Source of the DNA: Conus ventricosus
Lineage: Eukaryota; Mollusca; Gastropoda; Neogastropoda; Conidae
Reading direction: 5' to 3'
DNA length: 64,000 nucleotides
NCBI GenBank assembly: GCA_018398815.1
Contig: CM031610.1
Location: forward strand, 38,823,049-38,887,048
Positions 22,991 to 35,672 of the stretch are shown in pieces; the first letter of the stretch is position 1, and each line of letters starts with the position of its first letter. Made by a program: the position numbers and the translations under genes. The notes beneath the pieces were generated by a model. The model did not search any database, was not told the DNA's origin, and worked only from the letters and a program-made list of their open reading frames with translations.

Positions 22991-25900
22991 GACACGTTGG
23001 CTGATGACCGAAACAGGACTTGCCTTTCTGTGCGAAACAGAAAGACACTCTTATTAGCAAAAATGACCAGTTAGTTTTTTTTCATCCAGCTACGTCTGGC
23101 TTTGAAAAAGATTTGGTCAGTGGGTGATGGTTTCAAAATAACCTGTAAAAAGAAAATGTGTGGGTCTGTTGATTTTGGTTCAGCGATAGGCTTCACACTA
23201 TGTTTGTTGGTAGCTTGTACACCAGTTCTTGCAGACCAGCCGAGACAGAAACAAGGACCCTCAGTGGGATTTCGTGGAGTAATCCCATTTGTTATTTCTC
23301 ATTCTGAGCAGAGGGCATGGTCATATTAAATTTTCTTTAAATGATCACTTGTCAGCTATAAGTGCAGTGCACAATGGAAAGGGAATTTGTAAAACTTATT
23401 TCCAGATCGCCAAGAATGTGGTTTTGATTCTATTGATGTCTAAAGCAAAATGAATTTGCATAATGAAATCCTTTTTTGTGATAACACAGAACACATATGC
23501 TACTGGGGAGTATTTTTGTAGCAGGAAAAAAAAATCAGCAAAATTTACACACAAAAAAAAGGGCTGCTACAGAAAATGCATGTCTACCATCCACAAATCT
23601 GAGGAGTTAATTAAAGGAAAAACAATTGGTGGGGGGATGGGAACAAGAGGCATTTTCCATAAGACTTAGTGGTAAGCATATTAAGCATATGCCCCAGATT
23701 AAGGTTTCATGGAAAGAAATTATGTCCACTGAATGTATCCGTTTTGGACGTTGTAAGAGATGAGCCTTCATGCAACCTTATCCTATACAGGATGGTCTGT
23801 CTCCACACCTTGAGATGCTTGCAATGGTCGGCCATGTCTAACACTGTCGTTACATGCCAAGAAGAGGGTATATACCGAGTTGATAGCAATCTCAATTAAG
23901 GGGGATGGACATGAATGCTGTGGTTTGCGTTACATGCTATCATTTGCTGAGGGGACAGAGGTTCATATCTGAGGATCAAATGTTTGTTTTCAGTTTCATA
24001 TCATTTTGATCATTGTCGTTGCATGCTTTTGCTTATTTTTCCTCCATGCTTTTTAAAGATAAATTGATTTAAATGTCATCTGTAAATGTCATTAAATCAT
24101 CTGCGATCCTACACGTCTACATCTTCACAGCATGCAGCATTCTCACTCCTTTCCCAAACTTCGGCATGATTTGATTCCATTCTTAGACCATGTCATCGGT
24201 AAAGAACAAACTGACATTTCATCTTATTGTATGTTCATGATTTTTAAACTCCCATTTTTTCCCAGATTGCATGATGTATTTAGTCCATCAACATGACATG
24301 ATCTTAATTGCGTCCATAATTTTTTTTTTCCCTTTTCGTGCTTTTTGTTTATGTTTCTAAGCTGCCAAGTGAAGAGTACAATTAAATGTATTTGCTGCAT
24401 GATGATGTCGACATTGAGACTGTGTTCAGGGGACAAACGGAAGATGTTACAGTACACATATGTTACAGACATGCGTGACTGGCTGGCTGGGTCATTTTGC
24501 ACCCAGTCACATTATGTTAGTGTGCGAGGTTTTGTCCATAGGAAATGAAGGTAGGTTGTTGCTTCTTTCCTCCATCCGCCTTGTGTAAATTACTGGGTTG
24601 GTTTTTTTTTTTCCTCTTAAATTGCTGTGATTACAGTGTAAGAGTTGAGGACAGCTGGCTGCATGGGAAGTGTGCATCACACTGATGGCCTTGACTTCAG
24701 CCTGAACCTTTACTTTCGAGGGCTTTCTGGTTGTTCTGTTTGTTGTTGGGACTTCTGATGGTGATCATCCGAGTCCAAGTCTACTCACACCGGTTACTGT
24801 GGTGATTTTCTTGTGATGCAATGTGGAGCAGTTTACTTCATCTTGTTTCTGTATGGAGAGTGCAATGCTTTCTTGCAGTTCAGTTCAGTTCTTGGCTTCA
24901 TTTCTACCGTTCCATTTTAGACCAATGTAGGGAACCCTATCTGAATTTAGGGCTAAGACTAAAATTGATCCTTTGATAAGTTTATCTCTGAAGGCAGCTG
25001 ACTGGCCATACAAAGCCTTTTGCTGATTAAAGATATGTAGATAATTTTTTCAGAAAAGATGAATAAATTGTAATGCATGTCAGAATACTACTTGAAAAAG
25101 TATGGAAAAAACAGAGGGTATGCAGGAGAATATTCTGTTGTTACATTGGAATTTTTCCTGGTAAAAAGTGATTTGTGGAATCAAAACTGCCATTATGGAA
25201 GTGTGAATGGAGCTGGAGACTTTCTTGCCCTGCACCGGACCTCGACGACTAGGGTGTCCAGTTTTCCTACAAGATAATGAGATTCGGAGGGGGAGCGGGG
25301 GCGGGAATGTCGGTGTCAGTATAAGTACTTTCTGCAAGAAATAATTTTCAAAATATTTTTGAAGAAATTGATATTGTTAAACACATGGTTCACACATGCA
25401 AACAGGAATGCCTGTATAGGTTTGTGTTGGATTTTTTTTTCGCGCAAAGCTAGTTGGTTTCATAGATAAAGGGATGAAACCTTCACCGAGCAACTGCTGT
25501 GGAATGGGATAGGTGGTACAACTATAGTGCGACATGTTTTGGTTCCATACAATGCGGTCCCTGCATTCTGTGAACGGTAGGGAGGACAGACGTTGCACAT
25601 CCTGCAGGTGGGAAGGTGGGAATCTAGTCCTAGTGTGCATGATGTACATAATTCCTATTTATATTTCCTTTGCACAATTACTATGGACAGCACAAGGTAG
25701 AACGAGTCAAAGCGAGGCATGTGTATTTTTCTTTCTTTCATAGCTGGTATGAGTTTACCTTGGTTGTGGGAGACTTAGGCCAAGTATAGAGACAAGACCA
25801 CCTCCCCCCCCCCCTTCTCCTTGAAGATTATTCTAACGATGATTATGTGGTGCTGCAAATTTTTGCAGTTTTTAGCTTTCCTAATGTGATGTGGGAAAGA

Positions 25901-26159
25901 CATGAAATGTACATAACATGTCCATGAAAAAATAAAAGCCATTAATTACAGTAATTCAGTGCTGTCTTTTGTGCATTCTCTCTGATTAGCTGACCCAATT
26001 GTGTGTGTGTGTATGTGTGTGCCTTCTTCTCACGTTCAATTGACTGAAGCTACAAGACCCAAGAGTATTCTTGCAGCAAAATTGTTTCAGGGGTTGATTT
26101 TTTTTTCCCATTATGATACTGCATTTCAAATTCATGATTTTGTTTTTGTGGGTATCAGC
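22991..26159 (+). other. CREB3L 3' untranslated and flanking DNA
   Basis: No gene recognised. AATAAA-like signals occur near 25063 and 25928, either of which could serve as a poly-A signal, but the mRNA end cannot be fixed from sequence alone. A C-run lies at 25804-25813. Confidence 0.5.
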
Positions 26160-27090
26160 TTAAGGTGAATGATGCTCTACCTCTAGGTAAATGTAGCATT
26201 TCAGAGAGGTGTACAATACCAATAATTTCAACAGGTGTGGGTGCTTGAGGTTACGGCTGGCAATGGCCTCCAAGCAGAAAGCGAGTCCAACAAAATGAGG
26301 AAATCTTTGTTTGGAGTAAGAGACCATTTCAAGAGCCAGGACCAAGACTGTCAACTCAGCAGTTTAGATGGAGCTGTCGGTGAGAATGTTTCGAACATCG
26401 CCATGAAAGACTTGTTGCATAAAACACAGCATAGGCAACACCCCTCAGATTTGGAACTGTCGGTGAAGGGAAATTCTCCTGAAGGATGGAAACTTCAAAC
26501 ACAATTCAGTGAAAGAGGACCTGTATGCCAAGGAGCTAGTGGTATCTTTACGACACAAGTCTAAATCAAACTGGATCTCCGGAGTCAAGAAAGTCTATGG
26601 TGGGTCATCAGGAAACTTGGATAAATCAAACGTGACTCCAAGGTCTATATCTGCATAGTTCAAATGGGGAAGAATACGAATTTCCAAGGGTAAGATAATG
26701 TTGCTTATAGCCCAGCCGACCGATTTCCAAGGGTGGAATGGAACTGGGGTGGTCATCAAATTTCTTTTGGAACTTGGGGTCAAAAACACAGTCAAATGCA
26801 GGGTCTTGGGATTCAGAAGAGAGATTCAAACAGTTGTTCAAGGTAAATTTCAGCCGATGATTGGAGAGGAATGACCTCCTGCCTCAGCATACAGATATAA
26901 ACAGGGGTGGTGCGGAATGCACCCAGACAGAGTCGAAGCCCTTGATGGCGGGTGGGATCTAGACTTTTCAGGTAGGAAGGTCTGGCTAAGCCGTAGACTA
27001 CACACCCATAGTCCAGTTTGGAATGGATCAGAGCCTGTAAAGATGGAAAAGAATTTTCTCATCAGCACTCCAATGCGTGTGTACCACAAC
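26160..27090 (-). mobile_element. I-clade non-LTR retrotransposon fragment (RT C-terminus to RNase H)
   Basis: Minus-strand frames run from the C-terminal reverse transcriptase (about 27089-26850, with the LDYG-type and LRLCLGA-type patterns spread over two frames) through a linker with VFDPKFQKKFDDHP to an RNase H region at 26354-26160 (ALVLALEMVS, then a SLSCLEAIAS-like stretch in a second frame). It matches the copy at 33069-34250 segment by segment, so both belong to one family. RNase H downstream of the reverse transcriptase points to the I superfamily. Multiple stops and shifts show decay. Confidence 0.72.
26692..26722 (-). mobile_element. 31-bp LINE/SINE 3'-end insertion inside the LINE copy
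   Basis: On the minus strand a 31-bp piece containing GGCTGGGCTATAAGCAACAT sits between two copies of ACCCTTGGAAAT, a 12-bp target duplication. The related LINE copy at 34100-34250 lacks the piece. It matches the 3' ends at 33069-33115 and 31184-31231, so it is an extremely 5'-truncated retro-insertion. Confidence 0.8.
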
Positions 27091-28195
27091 TTTCAGAATG
27101 TTCACAGCTTTCTGACACGTAGTTTTGAAGTACTGTCAGAAGTCTCACAGAAGACAATAAGAAATATTTCTTCAACTCGGAGAGAGGGAGAAAGAGGGAG
27201 CAAGCACTGGTTCAGTTTGAAAGCTTTGGCAAATTAATGCACGAAATCAGTTTATTAATTTCTCTACTATCAAGGCAATCATTGTTATTACACTGATATT
27301 TTCATCTCTTTTGCTTCCCTTTGAATCTTCAAGCATTGGACTGAACGATTTGCCATTTCTTGTGTTGTCTTATCCATTTTTCAAACTTTCTGACTTGATG
27401 ATGACACTTAAAAAAAACAAATCTGTCCTCATGTCGTAAGGTAATATGTTGGCCAGAGTTTAAAATTTTCAACAGATTTTCACAAAATGACCAAGCATCC
27501 ATGTTTATTATGCTTACTTTTATAATGCCCAAACTGATTTCCATGAGTACTTCATGAAAATTTCTTTCTTTTTTTATTTTAGGAAGTCTATATATTCTTT
27601 AATTTTAAGAAAAAGAGAAAAATACGCCTTAGAATGTTTCTTCTGTCCATTAGCAGTTGGAAAAAGAGAAATACATTCTTCTAAAAAAAAAAAAAAGACG
27701 TGTACATTTACCTTAAGAGTGTTTCTAATTCTTTTAGCAGATGTAATGGGAAGAATTGAGTTTTATCTGAAATAGTACTGTTCCCATCATCATCTCAATG
27801 ATTACTACTTTGAATGCCTCTTGAAATAAGAATTCCTTTTGTTTCCACTATTTTGTTTGAGGAATGAACGACGCTTGAGCCCATTGCAAAACCCCATCAG
27901 AGAAGAAGGGGGAAAACACCCAAACAAACAACATTTTCAGGCTGTGTAAATTACTCTGTAAAGTGAAATGATCAAGCTCACATGTGTACAGTTTCCTTTG
28001 GACAATTGATGTTCATGTGTGCTAAAAAAAAAAAAATCAGCATCCTGAACTTCAACATGTTACAGTTTGTAGCCGAGATGCCTTAGTTTAAAACATAGGA
28101 CACTGCCTTCATGTTGGGCAATGCCATCCTCCACTGTCAGTTCTGGAAGCTGTTGAGGCGTGACTTTGTCCTCTGATGATGGGAATACTGTTTAA
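27091..28195. other. Intergenic, nothing recognised
   Basis: AT-rich sequence with short A runs (27682-27697 and 28024-28036). Open frames here are short and without recognisable motifs. Confidence 0.6.
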
Positions 28196-28584
28196 CCTTT
28201 ACCATGCTTCCTGGGTCTTCCATGGCCCAGTGACTCAATAAAAACATCATATCTTACAACGATAAAGCTATGCTCACGAAATCTTTGGAGTTTGTCAACG
28301 ATCTTACCAGCCGTTGGTCACAGAAATTTCATGTATGGGCACAATCAATTGTCAGCGTTAATTAGTCACGGTTCCCCCAAGACCTGTACATTTTAATGGG
28401 TCGCACATGACCCACACCATTAGGTGAGGAATGAGCTGCTGAACCGCTCTTTGTCAGGTGTGGGTCTTACAAGACCTGCATGATCTGAATAGGGATAAGC
28501 ACGGAAAAGCCTCTACAAAATGTGTGGGTCTTGGGTGACCCACACGATGGGGTCTGTGTAGTCAAAAACATCATGCGGTAAAGG
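28196..28584. mobile_element. Second piggyBac-type MITE with TTAA target sites
   Basis: TTAA occurs at 28192-28195 and 28585-28588. Inside are imperfect inverted ends CCTTTACCATG and, from the other side, CCTTTACCGCATG. The interior contains several GTGGGTC...GACCCAC palindromes like those of the 8830-9284 element, so the two appear to share a design. It has no coding capacity. Confidence 0.75.
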
Positions 28585-28588
28585 TTAA

Positions 28589-29865
28589 AGAGGCAAGCCT
28601 CAAACACTGGGTGGATAATCGCAACCATTACCACGGCGATGGATGATTCCAACCAAGAAGACTGTTTCTTTAGGCAAGAGAGGATTCTGTGATCCCAATA
28701 GACTGTGTGTGAAAGTTTTCAAGTTCATTTTAGCACCCCCTATCCATTTGCTTGTCTGTCTGTTTTTTCTTTTTTTTTTATTTGGAAGCTGAATGTTTCC
28801 TCACAGTTTCCTCTGCTATTTTGGGGTTCTCCCTCTGTATATATAAATATATATAGACACATACAGGAGACGACCTTCCCCCGATGATCTGCAGGGAACC
28901 ATACGAACAGTTGTCCTCCACTAGTTCCAGCTAGCTGTCTTCCAGCTAGCTGGCTACATGAGAATCACTTCCCATCCATACTTGACTGCTATTGTCTCTT
29001 GCATGCGATGGGATTTTCCTTCACGCACTAACAAAACCTTGCCACACATTCTGTTTATAAAACTGTCCTGTTGAAATCTGGCAAAACCACTGTAAACGCA
29101 GGGCTCCATTCCTGAGAGAGGTGTTGCAGATTCTGGACTTTCAGTCTCTCAGATTTCTCGTGGGCAAAATCTGGTGGTGAAGACATGTAAAATGCGAGTA
29201 CAGTGAAGAAGGAGCCTGCTATTTTGCATCAAGTGGATGAATTTGAGAGACTTAATGTTCAATTTCAGATGTGGAACTGGGTAATGCTGAAGGAGAAGAC
29301 ATGTTAAAAGAGTGCGACCCAGAGAAGGTGCACCACACAAGTGGCGTAACTGTCACAGCATGCCAGTACCAGTTCATGTTACTATTTTGAGCTCACAACT
29401 GGTTCCGTTCACATGTTCTAGAGGACACAAAACCTTTTTTTCATTCGTGTTCCTGAGCATTTTTCTGAGAAGAGTACTACAAAAATAATAGATGATAGTG
29501 GTGAACAATCTGTGTTTTTGACTGTAAATTAGCACACGTCTAAATTTGTTTGGTGACAAGTGATAGTGAATGGATAACCATGATGTTGTTTGGAGCAACA
29601 GGACAAATTCAGGTAGGAACATGGTTATCATTTCTCACTCCTAAGTGCATTTTTAGACTGTGACTGTTAAGCAATGCTACATAAGAGGGGAGATCTGTAT
29701 GCCACATGCATACAGGGCACAGAAACTGACATGTAAAACAAGAGACCACTAATTAATATGCGTGTGGAATACAATTTCTTGTTTCGGACTGTGCATTCTA
29801 CTGCTAGAGACAGGTTTCTGAATATGTGAATGAGAAAGGGAGTTTTCCAGAACAGACAAAGATGA
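28589..29865. other. Intergenic, nothing recognised
   Basis: Unique-looking AT-rich DNA. No motif-bearing frame was seen. Confidence 0.6.
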
Positions 29866-30487
29866 ATGAAAGAAAAAAGGTTCCAGAAAAAAAGAGGAAT
29901 TTTACTAAAGCCCTTGGGTATTCACCTGGATCATGGTCATGGTAGCAGCCAGGCTACGGACCAAGTCGATGTCATCCAATTATCTGGATGGCCCGTTTTG
30001 AAAGAAACAATATTCTGTGGTTCCATCCAGAGATCCCTCCACTCCAGAGCAGATGCTCTCTTCTCTGGGCTTCTTTGTGAAGCTGGTATAATTGGACAGA
30101 ATTCTCTCTCACAAGTTTGTTCACTGAGCGTACATTTCCTTACGTACTTGAATCTTGTTTGTCTTCCGGACTCTCTCATCCTTCCCAGTCAGCCTCTCCT
30201 AGCAACTTTCGGACCATCGGTCTAGCATCCTTGCCTGCAGAGTTTTTTCTCTGGGTCCTCTACACCTACACCACCCTTCAGTAGGTGCTGAGTGATGCTT
30301 CGACTCAAGTCTTCAGCAACTTTATTCAGCTGCCCATGAGTCGGTCTTTTATATCTGCCCTTGAGGCTTGGTTTGGATCTGGCTTGATTGAAGTCAGGGC
30401 TCCTCATATTCTCCCTCCGTTGCTGCACACAATCTGTAACAGCGTAAGCAAATCAGGTTGGAGAGCTCACCTCTTTCCTGTTTCACC

Positions 30488-30488
30488 A

Positions 30489-30519
<31 letters not shown>
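30488..30519. repeat. Poly-C tract
   Basis: C run of about 30 bp interrupting an otherwise unbroken plus-strand frame of unknown nature (30285-30487). Confidence 0.85.
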
Positions 30520-30520
<1 letters not shown>

Positions 30521-30904
30521 CTGAGTGCTGTGGCAGATGACATGCTCTGAAGTTGACAGAACACACATAAACATCCTTGAGAATGAGAGGGGAGCAGTCT
30601 TTCTTGCTTTCCACAAGTGGTCTCAAATTCTGAAGGACAGACTGTGACAGTGTGCACAGAAAACTCCACAGTCACGGCACACCAAACTGAATCAAGGTGA
30701 CACTCGCTCCAGGTCTTTGAATGACACTTGCTGTCTCTCTACACCTGTCTATGAATGAAAACCTCCCTCCTGGTTAGGCACCAGAAAGTCCTAGGAAGAC
30801 ACTTGTCCTGACAGGCTAAGAGCTGCTATCCGACCCCAAAAGATAAGCTTCTGGCTCAGGAAGGTTACTTGTGAGGCTTACATGTAAGGTCACAAACCGC
30901 TTCC

Positions 30905-31075
30905 CCCTGATCAGATATGGCACATGAAGTCCTGGCTCTTTCTGCCAGCCCCACCCTGTGAGGAAATGCCACAGTCACCAACATCTGTCGGGCAGCAGGC
31001 TGGAAGTCACAAACCACTTTTGGCAGATTTCATTTACATGAAGTGACTGAAGACACAGTATTTCTTGATTGTCTA
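30905..31075 (+). pseudogene. Tyrosine recombinase relic, probably from a DIRS-type retroelement
   Basis: One plus frame gives HEVLALSAS and then ICRAAGWKSQTTFGRFHLHE, with one stop between. The spacing and residues match the C-terminal catalytic block of tyrosine recombinases carried by DIRS-like elements in invertebrates (an H-x-x-R-type box turned to HEVL, then AAGWKS..TF..F.L). The catalytic Tyr position reads F or H here. Sequence upstream to about 29940 may belong to the same element, but I cannot show it. Cryptons are an alternative source. Confidence 0.5.
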
Positions 31076-31145
31076 GGGGGTGTGGTGACAGCTCAGACAT
31101 CTAAGCACCCAGAGTCGGTCATTAGAGAGAGAGGGAGAGAGAGTC

Positions 31146-31231
31146 GGTCATTTAAAAACAAAAAGTGAAATAAAAGAAGAGAGAAGATAATGTTGCTTAG
31201 AGCCCAGCTGACCGCAAAGGGCCACATCAGG
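31146..31231 (-). mobile_element. LINE 3'-end fragment
   Basis: The minus strand reads GGCCCTTTGCGGTCAGCTGG and then GCTCTAAGCAACATTATCTT, the same 3' end as at 33069-33115. A GA-rich stretch lies next to it at 31121-31145. This is a truncated insertion or a SINE using the LINE tail. Confidence 0.65.
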
Positions 31232-33008
31232 GCGAAAAAAAAAAGAAGAGAAATTACTCTGCCTACATTATTTATCAATGTACAAATGGTGTTTTTGCAT
31301 ACATGATGTTGGGCATTTTATTTTTTAATTTACCTGCACCTTTATTGCTTGTCTTTTGGAGTCATTTCCTGTTTGTGATAGTGCTTTTGTTTTCTTCATT
31401 CCCTGTTATGCCGACTATTGAGTCTTCCAGGGACAGCAGGGATTATGCTTTAAGCCTCGAGACAATTTTGAGAGACTTTTTAAAGGTCATTTGAGCCTCG
31501 GCTATGAGCTCTTGGATGGACAACTGTACAGAAACTTTCTCATGTGAATTTATCCAACAGAAAGCAGGGTTTCAGGTGAGTGTGATCCCTCCATCCTTTT
31601 TCATATTCAGGCAATTGTTTGAACAGTACTGGAAAAAGGAATTTCAAAACTGAAAGTAGCTTTACAAAGAAATGCCTGTCCAAAACACTGGGATGCCCAC
31701 CCATCTCCCTGCTCAGGTGGGAAAATGTTCAAAAACTGAACTAGTTCCATCTTGGCATTACTGGAGTGAACCAAGTGCAATCACTCTGGCTAGCTTGGTT
31801 GAATTTAGGTGGTGTTAGCTCCCTGCTGTCATGATTTTGTTTTTTGAGTGGTCCTAATCACATTGCGATGTTCCACACCAAGTGGGGATGAGGCATTTGT
31901 TTGGATAGGTATTTCGCACATCTACTTTAAGGACAGGCCAAAAGGAAGGATATTGAAGAGATGGTGCTTTTGGGATGAAGAGTGAACTGGAATATGGAAG
32001 CAAGCATCAAAGAGGTTGAGACTCGCAGCCCTATCTCCTGGAACGATGGAAGCATGTAACTTGCACTCGCTCTCCATAGAAAACGTTGGAGGGGAAGTAT
32101 AGAGGTTTTATACTGATGAAATCTGCAATTGGTCTCCACTTTCTTTTCTATCTGGTAATCAGAAAAGGGAAGACCAGCGGGGGACATGGTATTAGTACCT
32201 CTGTAACAGGACCCTTCTGGAGATTTAAATTTACTTCTGCGAAAGCTGCGTCCTGGGAGTGGTCTGCAGGAATCTAGGTCCAAATTGGGCTTAATGTCCA
32301 AGGGGAGGTGACAGGGGAGGGAGGGCAGGGGGAGCGGCAATCCAAAAGGGAATTTTCAGCCGACCCATATCAAAGACAACACCAAACGTCAGACAAGACG
32401 GCCTCCTACTGAGAAGAAAAAGGGCTGAAAGCAGCAAGGAGTAGGAGCGACAGCCTTGCGAAATCTCTCGGAGATCTCAGGAAGGGGAACTCCCGAATGG
32501 TGATGGGCACTGAACAGGAGCCTGCCTCAAAGAAGCCCTTATTTTCTCTCCTTTTGTTTTCATTTCTCTCTCTCTCTTTTTTTTTTTTTAAACTGCGCAC
32601 ACTAAAAAGAGGGTAAATGAGATAATAGATGCGATAAAGTACAGAGGGATTATTTACTAGTGAGAAATACTCGCCATCCATCATACATTAAGACTGACAT
32701 CATCACTATGGTAATTCCAGAAGGATAGAATACTAACTGTTAAACAGATCGTGAACTGGTTGAAGAATGTTTCAAAGTGGGGTGGTTGTAGACAGAAATT
32801 GAAACAACAAAGAAATACTGTCTTGACAAACAAAAGAATAAATTACAAAACAAACACAACGCATTTTGACCTATTTGGTCTTTTTCAGACAAGACAAATA
32901 TCATTTACGGCAATGAAAATGGAAGATGAACAGTCAGTCACTTATCTCTTCAAATTGGGTGCAAAAAGGCTACAGAATGGAATTGAGGCTGAAGGGGAAA
33001 CAACACAT

Positions 33009-33010
<2 letters not shown>
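31232..33010. other. Intergenic, origin not recognised
   Basis: A minus-strand frame at 32340-31927 (137 codons) is open, but I see no motif in it. It could be an upstream part of the I-clade LINE that follows; this is unproven. Confidence 0.4.

Positions 33011-33068
<58 letters not shown>
33011..33068. repeat. (GA)n microsatellite, likely LINE 3' tail
   Basis: An uninterrupted GA run directly abuts the 3' end of the minus-strand LINE copy, so on that strand it is a (TC)n tail. Some LINEs end in simple repeats, and expansion from such a tail explains its position. Confidence 0.8.
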
Positions 33069-33070
<2 letters not shown>

Positions 33071-34250
33071 TTACTTATAGCCTAGCTGACTGCAAAAGGG
33101 CTTACCAGGGCTTTCACCTCTATAAGTTAATATTAGTATTTTTAACTATAAGTCAGATCTCATAATTGTTCATTAAAATTTTGTTAAAATCTTTCTTCTG
33201 ATAAATCTTAACATGAAAACTGTTGATCTCTTTCAGATACTCAAAAATCACATCAGGTGCGACAGCTCTGAACAAATTTTTGTTGTTGTTGAGTCTATTG
33301 TAAGTGTATATATATATGTCCAACACTCTTCAAAAACATGTTTCATTGTGAACGTTACACCATATGGAATGCACCAACAAGCTGCTTCACCTTTTGGGTG
33401 TAAAAGGAGTGGTCCATGTGCAAAAGGCACAAGAATCTTCTTTATGGACACCCAAGGAATATGGTTAAAACTCTTTCAGGTTTGGATGGATTTAGAAGAG
33501 TCTGCAAATTCTATTCCTCTTGCTAGATGTCTGACATAAGCCTCAGCTGACTTTCAGATCAGTATGAGGGACAGACAATCTGCTAGATTCTTTACTAGTG
33601 GCATTGTTGGCAAGCTGATAAGCCACCTGTTTGCCATGAATGCCAACACGACTGGGAACCTGAGCAAAAACAATGTTGTATTCACCAATTTCAAAAAAAG
33701 GCGCACAGTCTGAAAAATTTCAGCAGCTGAAGGTGGTTAAGGTTAAGGCCAGCAAACGGCCTTCTAAGCAGCAAGGGAGTCTGGCAGAATAAGAACATCT
33801 TTATGTTCCAATTTAGACACCATTTGAAGAGCCATGATCAAGGCTGCCAGCTCAGCAGTGTTGATGAAACTGTCAGTGGGAATGTACTGAGAACATTTCT
33901 GACAGGGAGCTGTTGGGCAAAAGACAGCAGAGGTAACCCCCTCTTCAGATTTGGAGCCATCAGTGAATATTCTTTGAAAGGAAGGAAATTCAAAACACTT
34001 TTGGGGGAAAAAATGCCAAAGAATTGGTGTGGTGTCTCTGTGATATAAGGCCAGATTCAAGCAGATCTCTGAGGTGAAGAAAGTCCAGGGCCGGTCATCA
34101 GGAAACCTGGACGAATCACGACTCCAAGCTCTCTTTCTGCACTGTTCAAACGGGGAAGAACACAAATTCCCATGAGTGGAGAGGCACCAGGGTGATCTTC
34201 AAATTTCTTGAGGAATTTCGGGTCAAAGACAGTCAGTCCTAAGCAAGTTT
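33069..34250 (-). mobile_element. I-clade non-LTR retrotransposon, 3' part with RNase H
   Basis: The minus frame 34165-33764 holds the RNase H start FTDGSKSEEGV and the second-helix segment NTAELAALIMALQMV with DSLAA, typical of the catalytic D-E-D triad. Further frames toward 33248 give a Cys/His-bearing segment and an LKEIN-type C-terminus usual in I-superfamily elements. The 3' untranslated end is at 33069-33115, then the (TC)n tail. The 5' side is truncated near 34250 in AT-rich repeats. The reading frame is broken at several places. Confidence 0.8.
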
Positions 34251-34430
34251 TGGGGATTAAAGAATACAATAAAATTAAATGATAATGATTTGATAAAGAA
34301 AATACAACCATTATTACTACTACTTTTACTATGGTATTATAATCATTAATAATAACAGTAACTGCAGTAATAATAATGATACCAACACAGAAGAGGACAG
34401 CAGTTAGCCGATAATTACATTTTATAATCA
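34251..34430. repeat. AAT/ATG-rich low-complexity DNA
   Basis: Degenerate AATAATGAT-type sequence upstream of the piggyBac insertion. Similar sequence continues on the other side after 37209, which suggests the element landed inside this tract. Confidence 0.6.
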
Positions 34431-34692
34431 TTAACCGTTGACTGCCCTTGCATGAACGGCATTCGAGATGGTTTCAGGAAAGCTGTGTGCCCTTGCACGA
34501 ACGGCGTTCGAGATAATTTCATCATCAAAATTCGGCGATTTAAAGAAGGGAGGCAAGGAGAAAAAATGGTTTTTAAATGGTTGCAGGGACCCTAAAGGAC
34601 GGTTTCTTCCCTTTTGCAGGTCAGCTGACTGACCGGCTCGCGTCCATTCGGTCAATAACTTCGGCAAAGTTCGGAGAGTTATTCTCGGTTGA

Positions 34693-35227
34693 AGATGACG
34701 AGTAGAGCAGGCAGTTCGATCAGGCGCGTGCCGTTTTCAAACGATCTAATGCTCTTGAAGTGCTTCAAGAAGTTATCCGAGACCGTGAAAGCGATGACGA
34801 AGACTTCAAAGTGGAATGAAGCGATTTGGAGGAGGAATAAAGTGATCACAATCAACACCACCCTTTGCTATCGGAGATTGGTGTTGATGACGAAGCTGAT
34901 CCCCGACTTCAAACCACGCGATACCGGCGCAAGTGGGGCCGAATCGGAGAGTGACGAGCCGATTCCGTGTATGTCGAGTGCCCCCTCCCTCCTTTTGTGA
35001 GAGGTCGGGAGGAGAGTCGAGGAAGGGGAGGGGTTTTTGGACAACAGCGAGGGTCCACTGTGAGGGGGCGTGGCAGAGGAAGAGGGCGTGGCACTCGTCA
35101 GTCGGAACTTGTTTCAGAATGGACAGAGGCCAGTGCTGATTGCCCAAATCTTGACCTTTCTTTCACGGGTGACTCAGGAATCAAGGTAAACATTGGCAAT
35201 TTCAAGCCCATGGATTTCGTGGAGTTG

Positions 35228-35230
<3 letters not shown>
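34693..35230 (+). pseudogene. piggyBac transposase N-terminal fragment
   Basis: Frames read MTSRAGSS...RVPFSN near the start, an acidic low-complexity region across two frames, and finally SFTGDSGIKVNIGNFKPMDF followed by VELFL. The last segment is the conserved entry to the DDE_Tnp_1_7 domain in piggyBac transposases. Translation then runs straight into the GT repeat at 35231, so the catalytic domain has been lost or displaced. At least two frame changes are needed over 540 bp. Confidence 0.75.

Positions 35231-35672
<442 letters not shown>

Noticed and set aside
29866..30428. Possible host exons in long frames on both strands
   Set aside because: No domain, no convincing splice sites, and the frames overlap on opposite strands. 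Membership in the DIRS-like relic is possible but not shown.
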